Shown: piece after piece, positions 1 to 9,716 of the stretch | Numbering within the stretch: the first letter of the stretch is position 1 | How the letters are laid out: every line of letters begins with the position of its first letter | Assembly (NCBI RefSeq): GCF_049445995.1 | Contig: NZ_JBMSDZ010000002.1 | Location: forward strand, 186,001-250,000 | Length of the DNA: 64,000 nucleotides | From: Dyella_A sp049445995 | GTDB taxonomy: Bacteria; Pseudomonadota; Gammaproteobacteria; Xanthomonadales; Rhodanobacteraceae | Direction of reading: 5' to 3' | Made by a program: the position numbers and the translations under genes | Notes under the pieces: generated by a model | What the model saw: only the letters and a program-made list of their open reading frames with translations | Databases searched by the model: none | Told to the model about the DNA's origin: nothing

Positions 1-1
1 G

Positions 2-946
2 GCCTACGCCACCATGCTGGCGCAGGGCGGCGATTACCCGGCAGCGGCGAAGTTCCTGGCCAGCGGCAAGCAGAGCGCGGACATCTACAACCTGCGCGCG
101 GCGCTGGCGTCCCAGGCCAACGACAAGCAGACCCTGGCCATGCTGTACCGCCAGCTGCAGAAGTCGCCCGACGAGATCCGCCAGTCCAGCGCCTTCCTGC
201 TCGGCCAGCTGGCCGAGATGCAGGGCCTGAAGGCCGAGGCGCTGGCGTGGTATGACCAGGTGGGCGACGAGGATCCGCACGCCTTCGACGCGGACCTGCG
301 CAGCGCGGTGATCCTGCACGGCCAGGGCAGGCGGGCCGAGGCGCACGAGCTGCTCGGCCAGCTGGAGACCGCCTACCTCGACCAGCCCGGGCAGCTGCGC
401 AAGGCCTACGAGGCCGATGCCGACCTGTACATGGCCGAGCAGAAATATCCGCAGGCGGAGATGGCCTTCAGCCGGGCGCTGCAGGTGGTGCCGGACGATC
501 CCGGTCTGCTCTACGGCCGCGGGCTGGCCTACGCCGAGTCCGGCAAGATCGACCAGGCGGTCACCGACCTGCGCCGGTTGCTGCAGCTCAAGCCCCGCGA
601 CGTCGATGCCAGCAACGCGCTGGGCTACACGCTGGCCGATGCCAACCGCGACCTGCCCGAGGCCGAGCGGCTGATCGCGCAGGCGCGCAAGGCCAAGCCG
701 GACGATCCGGCGATCGCCGACTCCTGGGGCTGGCTGCAGTACCGGCTGGGCCATCTGGACGAAGCGGCCCGCGTGCTGCGGCAGGCCTGGAAGCAGCGGC
801 CCGATGCGGATGTGGGCGTGCATCTGGGCGAAGTGCTGTGGAAGAGCGGGCAGCGCGACGAGGCGGCCCGCGTGTTCGAGCAGGTACGCAAGATCGACCC
901 GGGCAACGCGATCCTGCGCGACACGCTCAAGCGGCTGCAGCCATGA
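2..946 (+). CDS. TPR-repeat protein, 5' end outside the window
   Basis: The frame is open to the window edge, so the start and any signal peptide are missing; the first Met seen is at 14. About 314 codons are visible. They are almost wholly helical tetratricopeptide repeats, for example GRGLAYAESGKIDQAV near residue 170, followed by further repeats to the C-terminus. TPR proteins act as protein-binding scaffolds, often in the envelope. The stop overlaps the lolB start as ATGA (943-946), so the two genes are probably translationally coupled. A role linked to lipoprotein sorting is only a guess from this coupling. No enzymatic motif is visible. Confidence 0.85.
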   Translation, partial: AYATMLAQGGDYPAAAKFLASGKQSADIYNLRAALASQANDKQTLAMLYRQLQKSPDEIRQSSAFLLGQLAEMQGLKAEALAWYDQVGDEDPHAFDADLRSAVILHGQGRRAEAHELLGQLETAYLDQPGQLRKAYEADADLYMAEQKYPQAEMAFSRALQVVPDDPGLLYGRGLAYAESGKIDQAVTDLRRLLQLKPRDVDASNALGYTLADANRDLPEAERLIAQARKAKPDDPAIADSWGWLQYRLGHLDEAARVLRQAWKQRPDADVGVHLGEVLWKSGQRDEAARVFEQVRKIDPGNAILRDTLKRLQP

Positions 947-1566
947 CCGGAACGTGCCGGAAGATCGCCCTGGGGCTGGGCGTGGCGGCGCTGTCCGGCT
1001 GCGTGAGCCTGCCGCCGCGCGGCGGGACGGTGGCCGCCGACGCCGGCCTGATGGCCGCGCAGGCGGCCCGCGAGGATGCCCTGCGTGAGGTGCGCGACTG
1101 GAGCCTGGACGGGCGCCTGGGCATCAGCAACGCCAGCGACTCCCGCGGCAACGGCAGCGGCAGCCTGAGCTGGCAGCAGCGCGGCGACAGCTATGTATTC
1201 ACCGTCAACGGCGGCTTCGGCTACGACTACCGGCTCAGCGGCGATCCCCGGGGCGCCGTGCTCGAAGGCGTGGGCAAGCAGCCGATCCGCGGCACGGACG
1301 CCGAAGCGCTGATGCGCAAGGCGACCGGCTGGTCGGTGCCGCTGGAATCGCTGCGCGCCTGGGTGCTGGGGCTGCGCGCACCGGGCTCGCCGGCGCAGCT
1401 CCGCTTCGGCACCGATCGACTGCCCGCGGTGCTGGAGCAGGACGGCTGGCACGTGGAGTACCGCGCCTGGGACACCAGCCGCCAGCCCGCACTGCCGACC
1501 AAGGTGTTCGCCAGCAAGCCGCCGTACAAGGTGCGGCTCTCGGTGAACGCCTGGACCCTGCACTAG
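943..1566 (+). CDS. lolB: Outer-membrane lipoprotein insertase LolB
   Basis: Predicted 207 aa. The N-terminus is a short lipoprotein signal: basic start, hydrophobic stretch and lipobox LSGC with the acylated Cys at residue 20. The mature part has the LolB features WSLDGRLGIS, a beta strand near SLSWQQRGDSYVFTVNG, and the C-terminal KVFASKPPYKVRLSVNAWTL. LolB accepts lipoproteins from periplasmic LolA and inserts them in the outer membrane. The start at 943 was chosen because it places the lipobox correctly and gives the ATGA overlap with the upstream TPR gene; an earlier in-frame start would put 35 non-homologous residues in front of the signal. The usual LolB length is about 200 aa. The next gene, ispE, is its common neighbour in gammaproteobacteria. 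Confidence 0.93.
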   Translation: MTGTCRKIALGLGVAALSGCVSLPPRGGTVAADAGLMAAQAAREDALREVRDWSLDGRLGISNASDSRGNGSGSLSWQQRGDSYVFTVNGGFGYDYRLSGDPRGAVLEGVGKQPIRGTDAEALMRKATGWSVPLESLRAWVLGLRAPGSPAQLRFGTDRLPAVLEQDGWHVEYRAWDTSRQPALPTKVFASKPPYKVRLSVNAWTLH

Positions 1567-1600
1567 CAGCCTGTCGGGCTTTGCTCGGCCGGGCTGCTAG
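1563..1600 (+). terminator. Inverted repeat at the lolB stop, possible terminator
   Basis: A 9-bp perfect inverted repeat (CTAGCAGCC at 1563-1571, GGCTGCTAG at 1592-1600) includes the lolB stop codon and has a 20-nt loop. A second small stem, GGGTTG/CAACCC at 1600-1618, follows. There is no T run, so a Rho-independent terminator is uncertain. Confidence 0.35.
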
Positions 1601-1698
1601 GGTTGCTCAGATCAACCCTGAGCGTGTTCGCTGATCTGGGTTAGGCTGGCGGCCCTCGTGGGCGTCATGCCGGCGCCCGTGCCACTTCCCGAGCCGTC

Positions 1699-3105
1699 AT
1701 GACCGTTCTCATCGAGCGCGCCCGGCCTTCCCAGGTCGACGCCCTGTGCGCCATCGAACGCGCCGCGGTACAGCTGTTCCGCGGCCATCCGGCGTGGCGC
1801 GCCTACGCCGCCATGGCGATTCCGCCCGAGCTGCTGCACGGCGCCGTGGCGCGCGGGCTGGTGTGGGTGGCGGTCGAGCAGGGCGAGCCGGTGGGTTTCG
1901 TCTGGCTCGACGACGACCTGGGCGGCGATGCGGTGGGCATCGGCGAGCTGGACGTGCTGCCTTCGCACGGTCGTCGCGGCATCGGCGCCGCGCTGCTGGA
2001 GCATGCCTGCGCATGGGCGCGTTCGGCAGGCTACCGGCGGGTGGGCCTGGGCACGCTGGCGGACGTGCCGTGGAACGCCCCGTTCTACGCGAAGCACGGT
2101 TTCGCGGTGGTCGACAAGCGCGATCCCGCGTTTGCCCGCGCGTGGAAGCGCGATCGCGAGAACGGCTTTCCCGACGCGCTGCGCGTGTTCATGAGCCGTC
2201 CGCTGCGGCCACTGGCGGCGGACGAATGGAGCGTGTGGCCGGCGCCGGCCAAGCTGAACCTGTTCCTGCGCATCACCGGCCGCCGGCCGGACGGCTACCA
2301 CGAGCTGCAGACCGTGTTCCGCCTGCTCGATTGGGGCGACGAGCTGCGCCTGCGGGTGCGCGCCGACGGTGCGATCCGGCGCCACGGCGAACTGCCCGGC
2401 GTGCCGGCGGACGAGGACATCACGGTGCGCGCCGCGCGCCTGCTGCAGGCGCGGGCCGGCGTCGCGCTCGGCGCCGACATCGGCATCGACAAGCGCATTC
2501 CGATGGGTGGCGGACTGGGCGGCGGCAGCTCCGACGCGGCCACCGTGCTGGTGGCGCTCAATCACCTGTGGGGCGCCGGGCTCGACGAGGATGCGCTGGC
2601 CGGGCTCGGCCGCCGGCTCGGCGCCGACGTGCCGGTGTTCGTGCGCGGCCGCTCGGCCTGGGCCGAGGGCGTCGGCGAATTGCTCACGCCGCTCGACCTG
2701 CCGCGGCGCCACTACGTGGTGCTCGATCCGCGCGAACACGTGTCGACCGCGGCGCTGTTTCAAGCACCTGAATTGACACGAAATGCCGCCCGGGCGACAA
2801 TTTCGTCCTTTGTTTCGGGCGAAGCAGCCGAGAACGCTTTCGAACCGGTCGTCCGCGCGCTGCATCCGCGCGTGGACGCGGCGCTGGAGTGGCTCGGCGG
2901 TTTCGGGCGGGCGAAGCTGTCCGGCAGTGGTGGGTGCGTGTTTCTGGAGGCACCCTCCGCGTGGCGGGCGCTGTCGGTTGCCGCGCGCTGTCCTGACGCA
3001 TGGATCGCGCAGGTCGCCGCCGGAGCGGATCGCTCGATGCTGCACCGCTCGCTGGCGCGTTTCCAGGGCGCGCCGCAGCCAGGGCGGGTGCGACATACAA
3101 CGTAG
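1699..3105 (+). CDS. ispE: GNAT acetyltransferase fused to 4-diphosphocytidyl-2-C-methyl-D-erythritol kinase (IspE)
   Basis: One uninterrupted frame of 468 codons. Residues 1 to about 165 are a GCN5-type N-acetyltransferase: acidic beta strand GIGELDVLPSHG, then the acetyl-CoA-binding signature GRRGIGAAL near residue 91, and an NAPFYAKHGF motif near residue 132. Residues about 178-468 are a complete IspE of the GHMP kinase family: WPAPAKLNLFL at the start, the ATP loop PMGGGLGGGSSDA from residue 268, and the C-terminal KLSGSGGCVF motif. IspE phosphorylates CDP-methylerythritol in the MEP isoprenoid pathway. Met165 (2191) could start IspE alone, but no Shine-Dalgarno lies before it. Ordinary IspE is about 290 aa, so the N-terminal domain is extra. 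The kinase assignment is firm; the acetyltransferase substrate is unknown. tRNA-Gln starts 6 nt after the stop. Confidence 0.93.
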   Translation: MTVLIERARPSQVDALCAIERAAVQLFRGHPAWRAYAAMAIPPELLHGAVARGLVWVAVEQGEPVGFVWLDDDLGGDAVGIGELDVLPSHGRRGIGAALLEHACAWARSAGYRRVGLGTLADVPWNAPFYAKHGFAVVDKRDPAFARAWKRDRENGFPDALRVFMSRPLRPLAADEWSVWPAPAKLNLFLRITGRRPDGYHELQTVFRLLDWGDELRLRVRADGAIRRHGELPGVPADEDITVRAARLLQARAGVALGADIGIDKRIPMGGGLGGGSSDAATVLVALNHLWGAGLDEDALAGLGRRLGADVPVFVRGRSAWAEGVGELLTPLDLPRRHYVVLDPREHVSTAALFQAPELTRNAARATISSFVSGEAAENAFEPVVRALHPRVDAALEWLGGFGRAKLSGSGGCVFLEAPSAWRALSVAARCPDAWIAQVAAGADRSMLHRSLARFQGAPQPGRVRHTT

Positions 3106-3111
3106 TCATCC

Positions 3112-3188
3112 TGGGGCGTCGCCAAGCTGGTTAAGGCACGGGATTTTGATTCCCGCATGCGCAGGTTCGAATCCTGCCGCCCCAGCCA
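3112..3188 (+). tRNA. tRNA-Gln (anticodon TTG)
   Basis: A 77-nt cloverleaf. The acceptor stem pairs TGGGGCG (3112-3118) with CGCCCCA (3178-3184), followed by discriminator G and an encoded CCA. The anticodon stem GGGAT/ATCCC-type region carries loop TTTTGAT with anticodon TTG, and the T arm is GCAGGTTCGAATCCTGC. It lies between ispE and prs, a conserved position in this lineage. Confidence 0.97.
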
Positions 3189-3220
3189 TCCAACCAGGGC
3201 CGTAGGTCGAGAGGAATTCC

Positions 3221-4180
3221 GTGGACATGTCATCCAGTCCGATGCTCTTTACCGGCAATGCGCACCGCGCACTGGCCGAGGATGTGGCGCACCGCCTGGG
3301 CATGCCGTTGGGCAAGGCGCTGGTCGGCACCTTCAGCGACGGCGAGGTGCAGATCGAGATCGAGGAGAACGTGCGCCGGCAGGAAGTGTTCGTGCTGCAG
3401 CCGACCGGCGCGCCGAGCGCGGAGAACCTGTTCGAGCTGCTGACCCTGGTCGATGCGCTCACGCGCGCCTCGGCGGCCAGCGTCACGGCGGTGATCCCGT
3501 ACTTCGGCTACGCGCGCCAGGACCGCCGCCCGCGCTCGGCGCGCGTGCCGATCACGGCGAAGATGGTGGCCAAGCTGATCGGCACCGTCGGCGTGGACCG
3601 CGTGCTCACGGTCGACCTGCACGCCGACCAGATCCAGGGCTTCTTCGACATCCCGGTGGACAACGTCTACGCCTCGCCGATCCTGCTGGCGGACATCTGG
3701 CGCAACCACTCGATGGACGACCTGATCGTGGTCAGCCCGGACGTCGGCGGCGTGGTGCGCGCCCGCGCCCTGGCCAAGCGGCTGGACGACGCGGACCTGG
3801 CGATCATCGACAAGCGCCGCCCGAAGGCCAACGTGGCCACGGTGATGAACATCATCGGCGACGTCGACGGCAAGACCTGCGTGCTGGTGGACGACATCGT
3901 CGACACCGCCGGCACGCTGTGCGCGGCCGCCGCGGCGTTGAAGGAGCGCGGTGCGCGCAAGGTGGTGGCGTACTGCGTGCACCCGGTGCTGTCCGGCGCG
4001 GCCATCCGCAACATCGAGGGCTCCCAGCTCGACCAGCTGGTGGTCACCAACACGCTGCCGCTGCGCGCCGACGCGCTGGCATGCCCCAAGATCCGCCAGC
4101 TCTCGGTGGCCGAGCTGCTGGCCGAAACCATTCGCCGCATCGCCTTCGGCGAGTCGGTGAGTTCGCTGTACGTGGATTGA
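3221..4180 (+). CDS. prs: Ribose-phosphate pyrophosphokinase
   Basis: Class I PRPP synthetase, 319 aa from the GTG at 3221; an in-frame ATG at 3227 is an alternative, since GAGGAA at 3211-3216 could serve either. It transfers pyrophosphate from ATP to ribose 5-phosphate, giving PRPP for nucleotide, His, Trp and NAD synthesis. Visible motifs are the ATP-contact segment [14 protein letters not shown] (97-110), the cation-binding [11 protein letters not shown] (132-142), the catalytic flexible loop KRRPKANVA (198-206) and the PRPP signature DDIVDTAGT (224-232). Length and motif spacing match the bacterial enzyme. It sits between tRNA-Gln and rplY; the 3' space holds a heptad-repeat palindrome. 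Confidence 0.97.
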   Translation: MDMSSSPMLFTGNAHRALAEDVAHRLGMPLGKALVGTFSDGEVQIEIEENVRRQEVFVLQPTGAPSAENLFELLTLVDALTRASAASVTAVIPYFGYARQDRRPRSARVPITAKMVAKLIGTVGVDRVLTVDLHADQIQGFFDIPVDNVYASPILLADIWRNHSMDDLIVVSPDVGGVVRARALAKRLDDADLAIIDKRRPKANVATVMNIIGDVDGKTCVLVDDIVDTAGTLCAAAAALKERGARKVVAYCVHPVLSGAAIRNIEGSQLDQLVVTNTLPLRADALACPKIRQLSVAELLAETIRRIAFGESVSSLYVD

Positions 4181-4268
4181 GATTCGGGATTTGGGATTTG
4201 GGATTTGGGATTCGTCAGAGCCGACAACGGAGCTCTTTCGAATCCCGAATATCGAATTCCGAATCCCG
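4181..4268. repeat. Heptad-repeat palindrome 1 (GGGATTT/GGGATTC units)
   Basis: It begins right after the prs stop. The left arm 4181-4214 is tandem 7-nt units (GGGATTT three times, then GGGATTC). A 24-nt centre contains AGAGC and GCTCTTT. The right arm 4239-4268 is the complement, CGAATCCC and variants. The inner 8 bp (4207-4214 with 4239-4246) pair perfectly. Four other elements of the same design occur in this window. Confidence 0.8.
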
Positions 4269-4348
4269 CAAAAAGACCGGCTTCCCTGGTCGCGGGGAAG
4301 TCACCCAAGCCGCCGCGAGGCCGCGTTTCCAACCCAAGGTAACAAACA

Positions 4349-4984
4349 ATGTCCCAGACCCATGAAATCAAGGCCGAGAGCCGCAAGGACGAGGGGAAAG
4401 GTGCGAGCCGCCGCCTGCGTCGTGCGTCGTTCGTGCCGGCCGTCGTCTACGGTGGCAAGCTGCCGCCGCAGAGCATCCAGATCGAGCACAACACCATCCT
4501 GCTCGCCGCCAAGCACGAGTGGTTCTTCTCCTCGGTGCTCGACCTGAACGTCGACGGCACCGTGCAGAAGGTGCTGGTGCGCGACTGGCAGAAGCACCCG
4601 TACAAGCAGCAGATGATGCACATGGACTTCCTGCGCATCGACGAGAACGCCGCCGTGCGCGTGAGCGTGCCGCTGCACTTCCTCAACCAGGAAAGCTCGC
4701 CGGCCGGCAAGACCTCCGGCGTGGTCGTATCGCACAACCTGACCGAGCTGGACGTGTCCTGCCTGCCGAAGGACCTGCCGGAGTTCATCGAGCTCGATCT
4801 GTCCGAGCTCAAGCCCGGCGACATCATCCACCTCTCGCAGATCAAGCTGCCGAAGGGTGTGGAGCTGCCGGCGCTGGCGCTGGGCGCCGACCACGACATC
4901 GCCGTGGTCACCGCCAACACGGTGAAGGAAGAGGTCGAAGAGGTCCCGGCCGCCGCCGAAGGCGAAGAGAAGCCGGAGAAGTAA
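4349..4984 (+). CDS. rplY: 50S ribosomal protein L25, long CTC/TL5 form
   Basis: 211 aa, about twice the length of E. coli L25 (94 aa). The first 95 or so residues are the 5S-rRNA-binding L25 domain (KGASRRLRRASFVPAVVYGG, RDWQKHPYKQQMMHMDF). A TL5-type beta domain follows, and then a strongly acidic tail EEVEEVPAAAEGEEKPEK. Such long forms are annotated as general stress protein Ctc. AAGG 8 nt before the ATG supports the start. Its position between prs and pth is conserved across many Proteobacteria, which supports the call. Confidence 0.96.
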   Translation: MSQTHEIKAESRKDEGKGASRRLRRASFVPAVVYGGKLPPQSIQIEHNTILLAAKHEWFFSSVLDLNVDGTVQKVLVRDWQKHPYKQQMMHMDFLRIDENAAVRVSVPLHFLNQESSPAGKTSGVVVSHNLTELDVSCLPKDLPEFIELDLSELKPGDIIHLSQIKLPKGVELPALALGADHDIAVVTANTVKEEVEEVPAAAEGEEKPEK

Positions 4985-5038
4985 GCCTGCATCCGCCCGC
5001 GTCCCTCGTGGCGCGGGCGGAATCGGCTGGCCGGACGC

Positions 5039-5620
5039 ATGGCGGGACTTCGACTCATCGTCGGACTGGGCAACCCCGGTACCGAATATCTCCGAACCCG
5101 GCACAACGCCGGGTTCTGGTTTGTGGACGCCCTGGCGGCGTCGCAGGGCGAGCGGTTCGCCTTCGACGGCAAGCTGCACGGCGAGACCTGCCGCGTGCGC
5201 ATCGGCGGCGAGCCGGTGTGGCTGCTCAAGCCGTCCACGTTCATGAACAAGAGCGGCATCGCCGTGGCTTCGGCGCTGCGCTATTACAAGATCGAGCCGT
5301 CCGAGTGCCTGGTGGCGCATGACGAACTCGACCTGCCGACGGGCGCCGTGCGGATGAAATTCGACGGCGGCCACGGCGGCCAGAACGGCCTGCGCGACAT
5401 CGCCGCGCACCTCGGCCACGGCAAGTACCATCGGCTGCGCATCGGCATCGGCCATCCCGGCCACAAGGATCGGGTCACCCCGTGGGTGCTCGGCCGACCG
5501 TCGGCACAGGACGAGGATCTGATCCTTGCCGGTATTTCCCGCGCGCTGGACGTGCTGCCGCTGGCGGTGGACGGGCAGTTCGACAAGGCGATGCAGCAGT
5601 TACATACCAGCCGGGAATAG
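5039..5620 (+). CDS. pth: Peptidyl-tRNA hydrolase
   Basis: 193 aa, the size of E. coli Pth. It cleaves the ester bond of peptidyl-tRNAs dropped from ribosomes and so recycles tRNA. The signature is clear: LIVGLGNPG with Asn12, catalytic His22 in RTRHNAGFW, the FMNKSG motif, and Asp in [10 protein letters not shown] followed by [10 protein letters not shown]. The stop codon (5618-5620) lies inside the left arm of a heptad-repeat palindrome, so the repeat encodes the last residues. It follows rplY by 54 nt and precedes ychF, the usual pth-ychF pairing. Confidence 0.97.
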   Translation: MAGLRLIVGLGNPGTEYLRTRHNAGFWFVDALAASQGERFAFDGKLHGETCRVRIGGEPVWLLKPSTFMNKSGIAVASALRYYKIEPSECLVAHDELDLPTGAVRMKFDGGHGGQNGLRDIAAHLGHGKYHRLRIGIGHPGHKDRVTPWVLGRPSAQDEDLILAGISRALDVLPLAVDGQFDKAMQQLHTSRE

Positions 5621-5699
5621 GGAATCGGGAGAGGGGAATCGCAAAGGCGTCCCGCGCTCCAGGTTCTACCATTCCCGATTTTCCATTTCCCATTCCCGG
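5612..5699. repeat. Heptad-repeat palindrome 2 (GGGAATM units)
   Basis: The left arm 5612-5641 carries GGGAATA, GGGAATC, GGGAGAG and GGGAATC at a 7-nt period. The right arm 5671-5699 carries complementary ATTCCCG, TTTCCCA and ATTCCCG units. It fills almost the whole pth-ychF space and includes the pth stop codon. Confidence 0.75.
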
Positions 5700-5708
5700 A
5701 TCCAAACC

Positions 5709-6800
5709 ATGGGCATCAAATGCGGCATCGTCGGCCTGCCCAACGTCGGCAAGTCCACGCTCTTCAACGCGCTGACCAAGGCCGGCATCGCGGCGGCGAA
5801 CTTCCCGTTCTGCACGATCGAGCCGAACGTCGGCGTGGTGCCGGTGCCCGACCAGCGCCTCAATGCACTGGGCGAGATCGTCAAGCCGCAGAAGCTGATT
5901 CCCACCGCGGTCGAATTCGTCGATATCGCCGGTCTGGTGGCGGGCGCGTCGAAGGGTGAGGGGCTGGGCAACAAGTTCCTGGCGCACATCCGTGAGGTGG
6001 ACGCGATCGCCCACGTCGTGCGCTGCTTCGAGCACGGCGATATCGTGCACGTGGCTGGCAAGGTCGATCCGATCGCCGATGTCGAGACCATCGACACCGA
6101 GCTGGCGCTGGCCGATCTGGAGTCGGTGGACAAGGCGCTGAACCGCGCCGAGCGTGCGGCGAAGGCCAACGACAAGGAGGCGCTGGCGAAGAACCCGGTG
6201 CTGCAGAAGCTTTCCGCCGGCCTCAACGAGGGCCGTTCCGCGCGCAGCCTCGGTCTGGACGAGGAAGAGCAGGTGCTGGTGCGCGACCTGTTCCTGCTCA
6301 CGCTCAAGCCGTTGATGTACATCGCCAACGTGCGCGAGGACGGCTTCGAGAACAATCCGCACCTGGACGCGCTGCGTGCGCGCGCCGCCAGCGAAGGCGC
6401 CGAAGTGGTGCCGGTGTGCGCGGCGATCGAGGAAGAGCTGTCGCAGCTGGATGACGCCGACCGCGATGAATTCCTCAAGGACTTCGGGCTGGAAGAGCCG
6501 GGCCTGAACCGGGTGATCCGCGCCGGCTACAGGCTGCTGGGCCTGCAGACCTACTTCACCGCGGGCGTGAAGGAAGTGCGCGCCTGGACGGTGAAGAAGG
6601 GCGCCACCGCCCCCCAGGCCGCCGGCGTGATCCACACCGATTTCGAGCGTGGCTTCATCCGTGCCGAGACGATCGGCTACGACGATTTCATCCAGTACAA
6701 GGGCGAAGCGGGCGCGGCGGCGGCCGGACGGCTGCGCAAGGAAGGCAAGGAGTACATCGTCAAGGAAGGCGACGTGCTGCACTTCCTGTTCAACGTCTGA
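5709..6800 (+). CDS. ychF: Redox-regulated ATPase/GTPase YchF
   Basis: 363 aa, the same length as E. coli YchF (OLA1 family of Obg-like P-loop NTPases, which prefer ATP). The Walker A is GLPNVGKS (9-16). Switch regions follow as [10 protein letters not shown] and the Walker [19 protein letters not shown] central coiled coil (residues about 130-200) and a C-terminal TGS domain ([11 protein letters not shown] to [11 protein letters not shown]) complete the family architecture. It binds ribosomes and affects stress responses in other bacteria. The start at 5709 is set by homology at MGIKCGIVG; an upstream extension in the same frame would read through the palindrome and is unlikely. Confidence 0.96.
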   Translation: MGIKCGIVGLPNVGKSTLFNALTKAGIAAANFPFCTIEPNVGVVPVPDQRLNALGEIVKPQKLIPTAVEFVDIAGLVAGASKGEGLGNKFLAHIREVDAIAHVVRCFEHGDIVHVAGKVDPIADVETIDTELALADLESVDKALNRAERAAKANDKEALAKNPVLQKLSAGLNEGRSARSLGLDEEEQVLVRDLFLLTLKPLMYIANVREDGFENNPHLDALRARAASEGAEVVPVCAAIEEELSQLDDADRDEFLKDFGLEEPGLNRVIRAGYRLLGLQTYFTAGVKEVRAWTVKKGATAPQAAGVIHTDFERGFIRAETIGYDDFIQYKGEAGAAAAGRLRKEGKEYIVKEGDVLHFLFNV

Positions 6801-7041
6801 GCGCACCTCCCTCGCGGTGCGCGGTGGGCGGCCACTGTTCGTGCACATCGCCCGGCGGCCGCACGCCGGTGGCCGTCGGCACGGCGTGCGAGCCGGGCAG
6901 GCATCACGACGACAGGCGTGCGGCGCTACTGCGAACCCTCATGGACACCTCCCGTTCCCGGCGCATCCAGCTCGGCAGGAGGTCAGCCGCAAGGCCGCAG
7001 CAGGCCGCATACTTCACACTTTCCGTCCCCTGGAGTCCGTC

Positions 7042-7542
7042 ATGCCCGGCCAGCAGAACGAAGTCACCTTCCGCTTCCTCGCCGAGCCCACCGACGTCAA
7101 TTTCGGCGGCAAGGTGCACGGCGGCATGGTGATGAAGTGGATCGACCAGGCCGGTTACGCCTGCGCCGTGGGCTGGAGCGGCGCGTATTGCGTGACCGCG
7201 TCGGTCAGCGGCATCCAATTCGTCAAGCCGATCCTGATCGGCGACCTGGTAACGGTGAAGGCGCGGCTGATCCACACCGGCACCAGCAGCATGCACCTGG
7301 CGGTGGACGTGCAGGCCAGCGACCTGCGCAGCGGCGAGCCGCGCCTGGCGACCAGCTGCGTGATGGTGTTCGTGGCGCTCGATCGTCCCGACGGCAGGCC
7401 CACGCCGGTGCCGGCGTGGCAGCCCCGCAACGACGAGGACGTACGCCTGCAGCAATACGCGCGCCGGCTGATGGACCTGTCCAAGTCGATGGAGCGGCAG
7501 GTGTTGTCGCTGCATGCCGCCGTGCCGCTGCCGCTGCCCTGA
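7042..7542 (+). CDS. Acyl-CoA thioesterase, hotdog fold (YciA/cytosolic BACH type)
   Basis: 166 aa single hotdog domain. PTDVNFGGKVHGGMVMKWIDQAG (residues about 12-35) is the hallmark of acyl-CoA thioesterase II-like enzymes: Asn near the start of the central helix, then HGG and the Asp of WIDQ. VTASVSGIQFVKPI and CVMVFVALD are later core strands. It should hydrolyse acyl-CoAs to free acids in the cytoplasm; chain preference cannot be read. GGAG stands a few bases before the ATG. It lies alone between ychF, 241 nt upstream with no gene between, and the tRNA cluster. Confidence 0.9.
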   Translation: MPGQQNEVTFRFLAEPTDVNFGGKVHGGMVMKWIDQAGYACAVGWSGAYCVTASVSGIQFVKPILIGDLVTVKARLIHTGTSSMHLAVDVQASDLRSGEPRLATSCVMVFVALDRPDGRPTPVPAWQPRNDEDVRLQQYARRLMDLSKSMERQVLSLHAAVPLPLP

Positions 7543-7666
7543 GCTTCCTGGGATTCCGAGGCGGGCCGCGACGGGCGAGCCTTGTGGCTGTTGCCCCATC
7601 CGCGCATGATTCGTTCCCCGCGCCTTGGTGCGGTCGTCCCGTGGTCCGGAAATGTCCGCAACACTG

Positions 7667-7695
7667 TTGACAGTTTCCGGGGGCGTGGCGACAAT
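7667..7695 (+). promoter_or_regulatory. Sigma-70 type promoter of the tRNA-Tyr/Gly/Thr-tuf unit
   Basis: A perfect -35 box TTGACA (7667-7672), a 17-nt spacer and -10 box GACAAT (7690-7695). The mature tRNA-Tyr starts 15 nt after the -10 box, a normal distance. Confidence 0.75.
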
Positions 7696-7709
7696 AGGCG
7701 TTCTTTGTT

Positions 7710-7795
7710 GGAGGGATACCCAAGCGGCCAACGGGGGCAGACTGTAAATCTGCTGGCTTACGCCTTCGGTGGTTCGAATCCACCTCCCTCCACCA
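7710..7795 (+). tRNA. tRNA-Tyr (anticodon GTA)
   Basis: An 86-nt class II tRNA with a long variable arm. Acceptor GGAGGGA (7710-7716) pairs with TCCCTCC (7785-7791); A and encoded CCA follow. Anticodon loop CTGTAAA is closed by CAGA/TCTG. The T arm is GGTGGTTCGAATCCACC. First gene of the tRNA-tuf unit. Confidence 0.98.
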
Positions 7796-7985
7796 GTTCG
7801 ATCATGGCGAGACGGTCGACTGGCGATGGATCGTGAATCGAAGCCTTGGAGGTGGATTTGAACCACCGAAACGGGATGACGGTTCGACGACATCGCAGGA
7901 TGCGATGTCGAACGCGACGCGAAAGCGGCGCGGCCCGGAGGGCGAAGGGCGGGATGCCCGGAGTAATCCACCTCCCTCCACCAGT
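7777..7985. repeat. Duplicated tRNA-Tyr 3' end (21-bp direct repeat, 188-nt period) with an inverted T-arm copy
   Basis: The last part of tRNA-Tyr, AATCCACCTCCCTCCACCAGT (7777-7797), recurs exactly at 7965-7985. Between them, 7848-7869 is an inverted copy of the T arm with one mismatch. GACATCGC/GCGATGTC around 7890-7912 forms an 8-bp hairpin. This recalls the E. coli tyrT distal region, where about 178-bp units each carry the tRNA 3' end. No integrase gene is near, so an attachment-site origin is less likely. Confidence 0.85.
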
Positions 7986-8014
7986 CAGGTTCCGCAAAGG
8001 TTGATTCGATCGAG

Positions 8015-8088
8015 GCGGGAGTAGTTCAACGGTAGAACCTCAGCCTTCCAAGCTGATGGTGCGGGTTCGATTCCCGTCTCCCGCTCCA
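8015..8088 (+). tRNA. tRNA-Gly (anticodon TCC)
   Basis: A 74-nt cloverleaf: acceptor GCGGGAG with CTCCCGC, discriminator T and encoded CCA. Anticodon loop CTTCCAA is closed by CAGC/GCTG-type pairing. T arm GCGGGTTCGATTCCCGT. Confidence 0.98.
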
Positions 8089-8111
8089 TTGAACTCGGCC
8101 TCACGCAATTC

Positions 8112-8187
<76 letters not shown>

Positions 8188-8270
8188 GTCCAGCGGAAGG
8201 CCGGCTTGTCCGGCTTTCTCCGCGAAAGAGATTTCTTCATTTCAATTGACTCCATCGGGGTTTAAAGCGT

Positions 8271-9461
<1,191 letters not shown>

Positions 9462-9470
9462 GCTGAAAGC

Positions 9471-9557
9471 GGGGATTCGGGATTTTGGATTCGGGATTCG
9501 GAAGGGCGTGGGCTCTTTCGCATCCGGCGAATCCCGAATCCCGAATCCCCAATCCCG
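9471..9557. repeat. Heptad-repeat palindrome 3 (GGGATTC units)
   Basis: The left arm 9471-9501 has GGGGATTC, GGGATTTT, GGATTC and GGGATTC. The right arm 9528-9557 has CGAATCCCGAATCCCGAATC-type units. The centre contains GGGCTCTTTCG, close to the centre of palindrome 1. It lies between tuf and tRNA-Trp, 8 nt before the tRNA. Confidence 0.8.
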
Positions 9558-9565
9558 TTTTAGTT

Positions 9566-9641
<76 letters not shown>

Positions 9642-9716
9642 TCTTTGCGAGGAGCGATGGGCGGATAGCGCGGGATCGGTCGCCATGACGGTCGTCGCTG
9701 CATCCGTCGGGTGCGC

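Noticed and set aside
4181..4268. CRISPR-like array from the tandem GGGATTT units
   Set aside because: Units are 7 nt and contiguous, with no spacers; the palindromic plan does not fit CRISPR.
7777..7985. Integrative element attachment sites at tRNA-Tyr
   Set aside because: The repeats are only 188 nt apart with no integrase or foreign genes; the E. coli tyrT-like repeat is a better explanation, although an old scar cannot be excluded.
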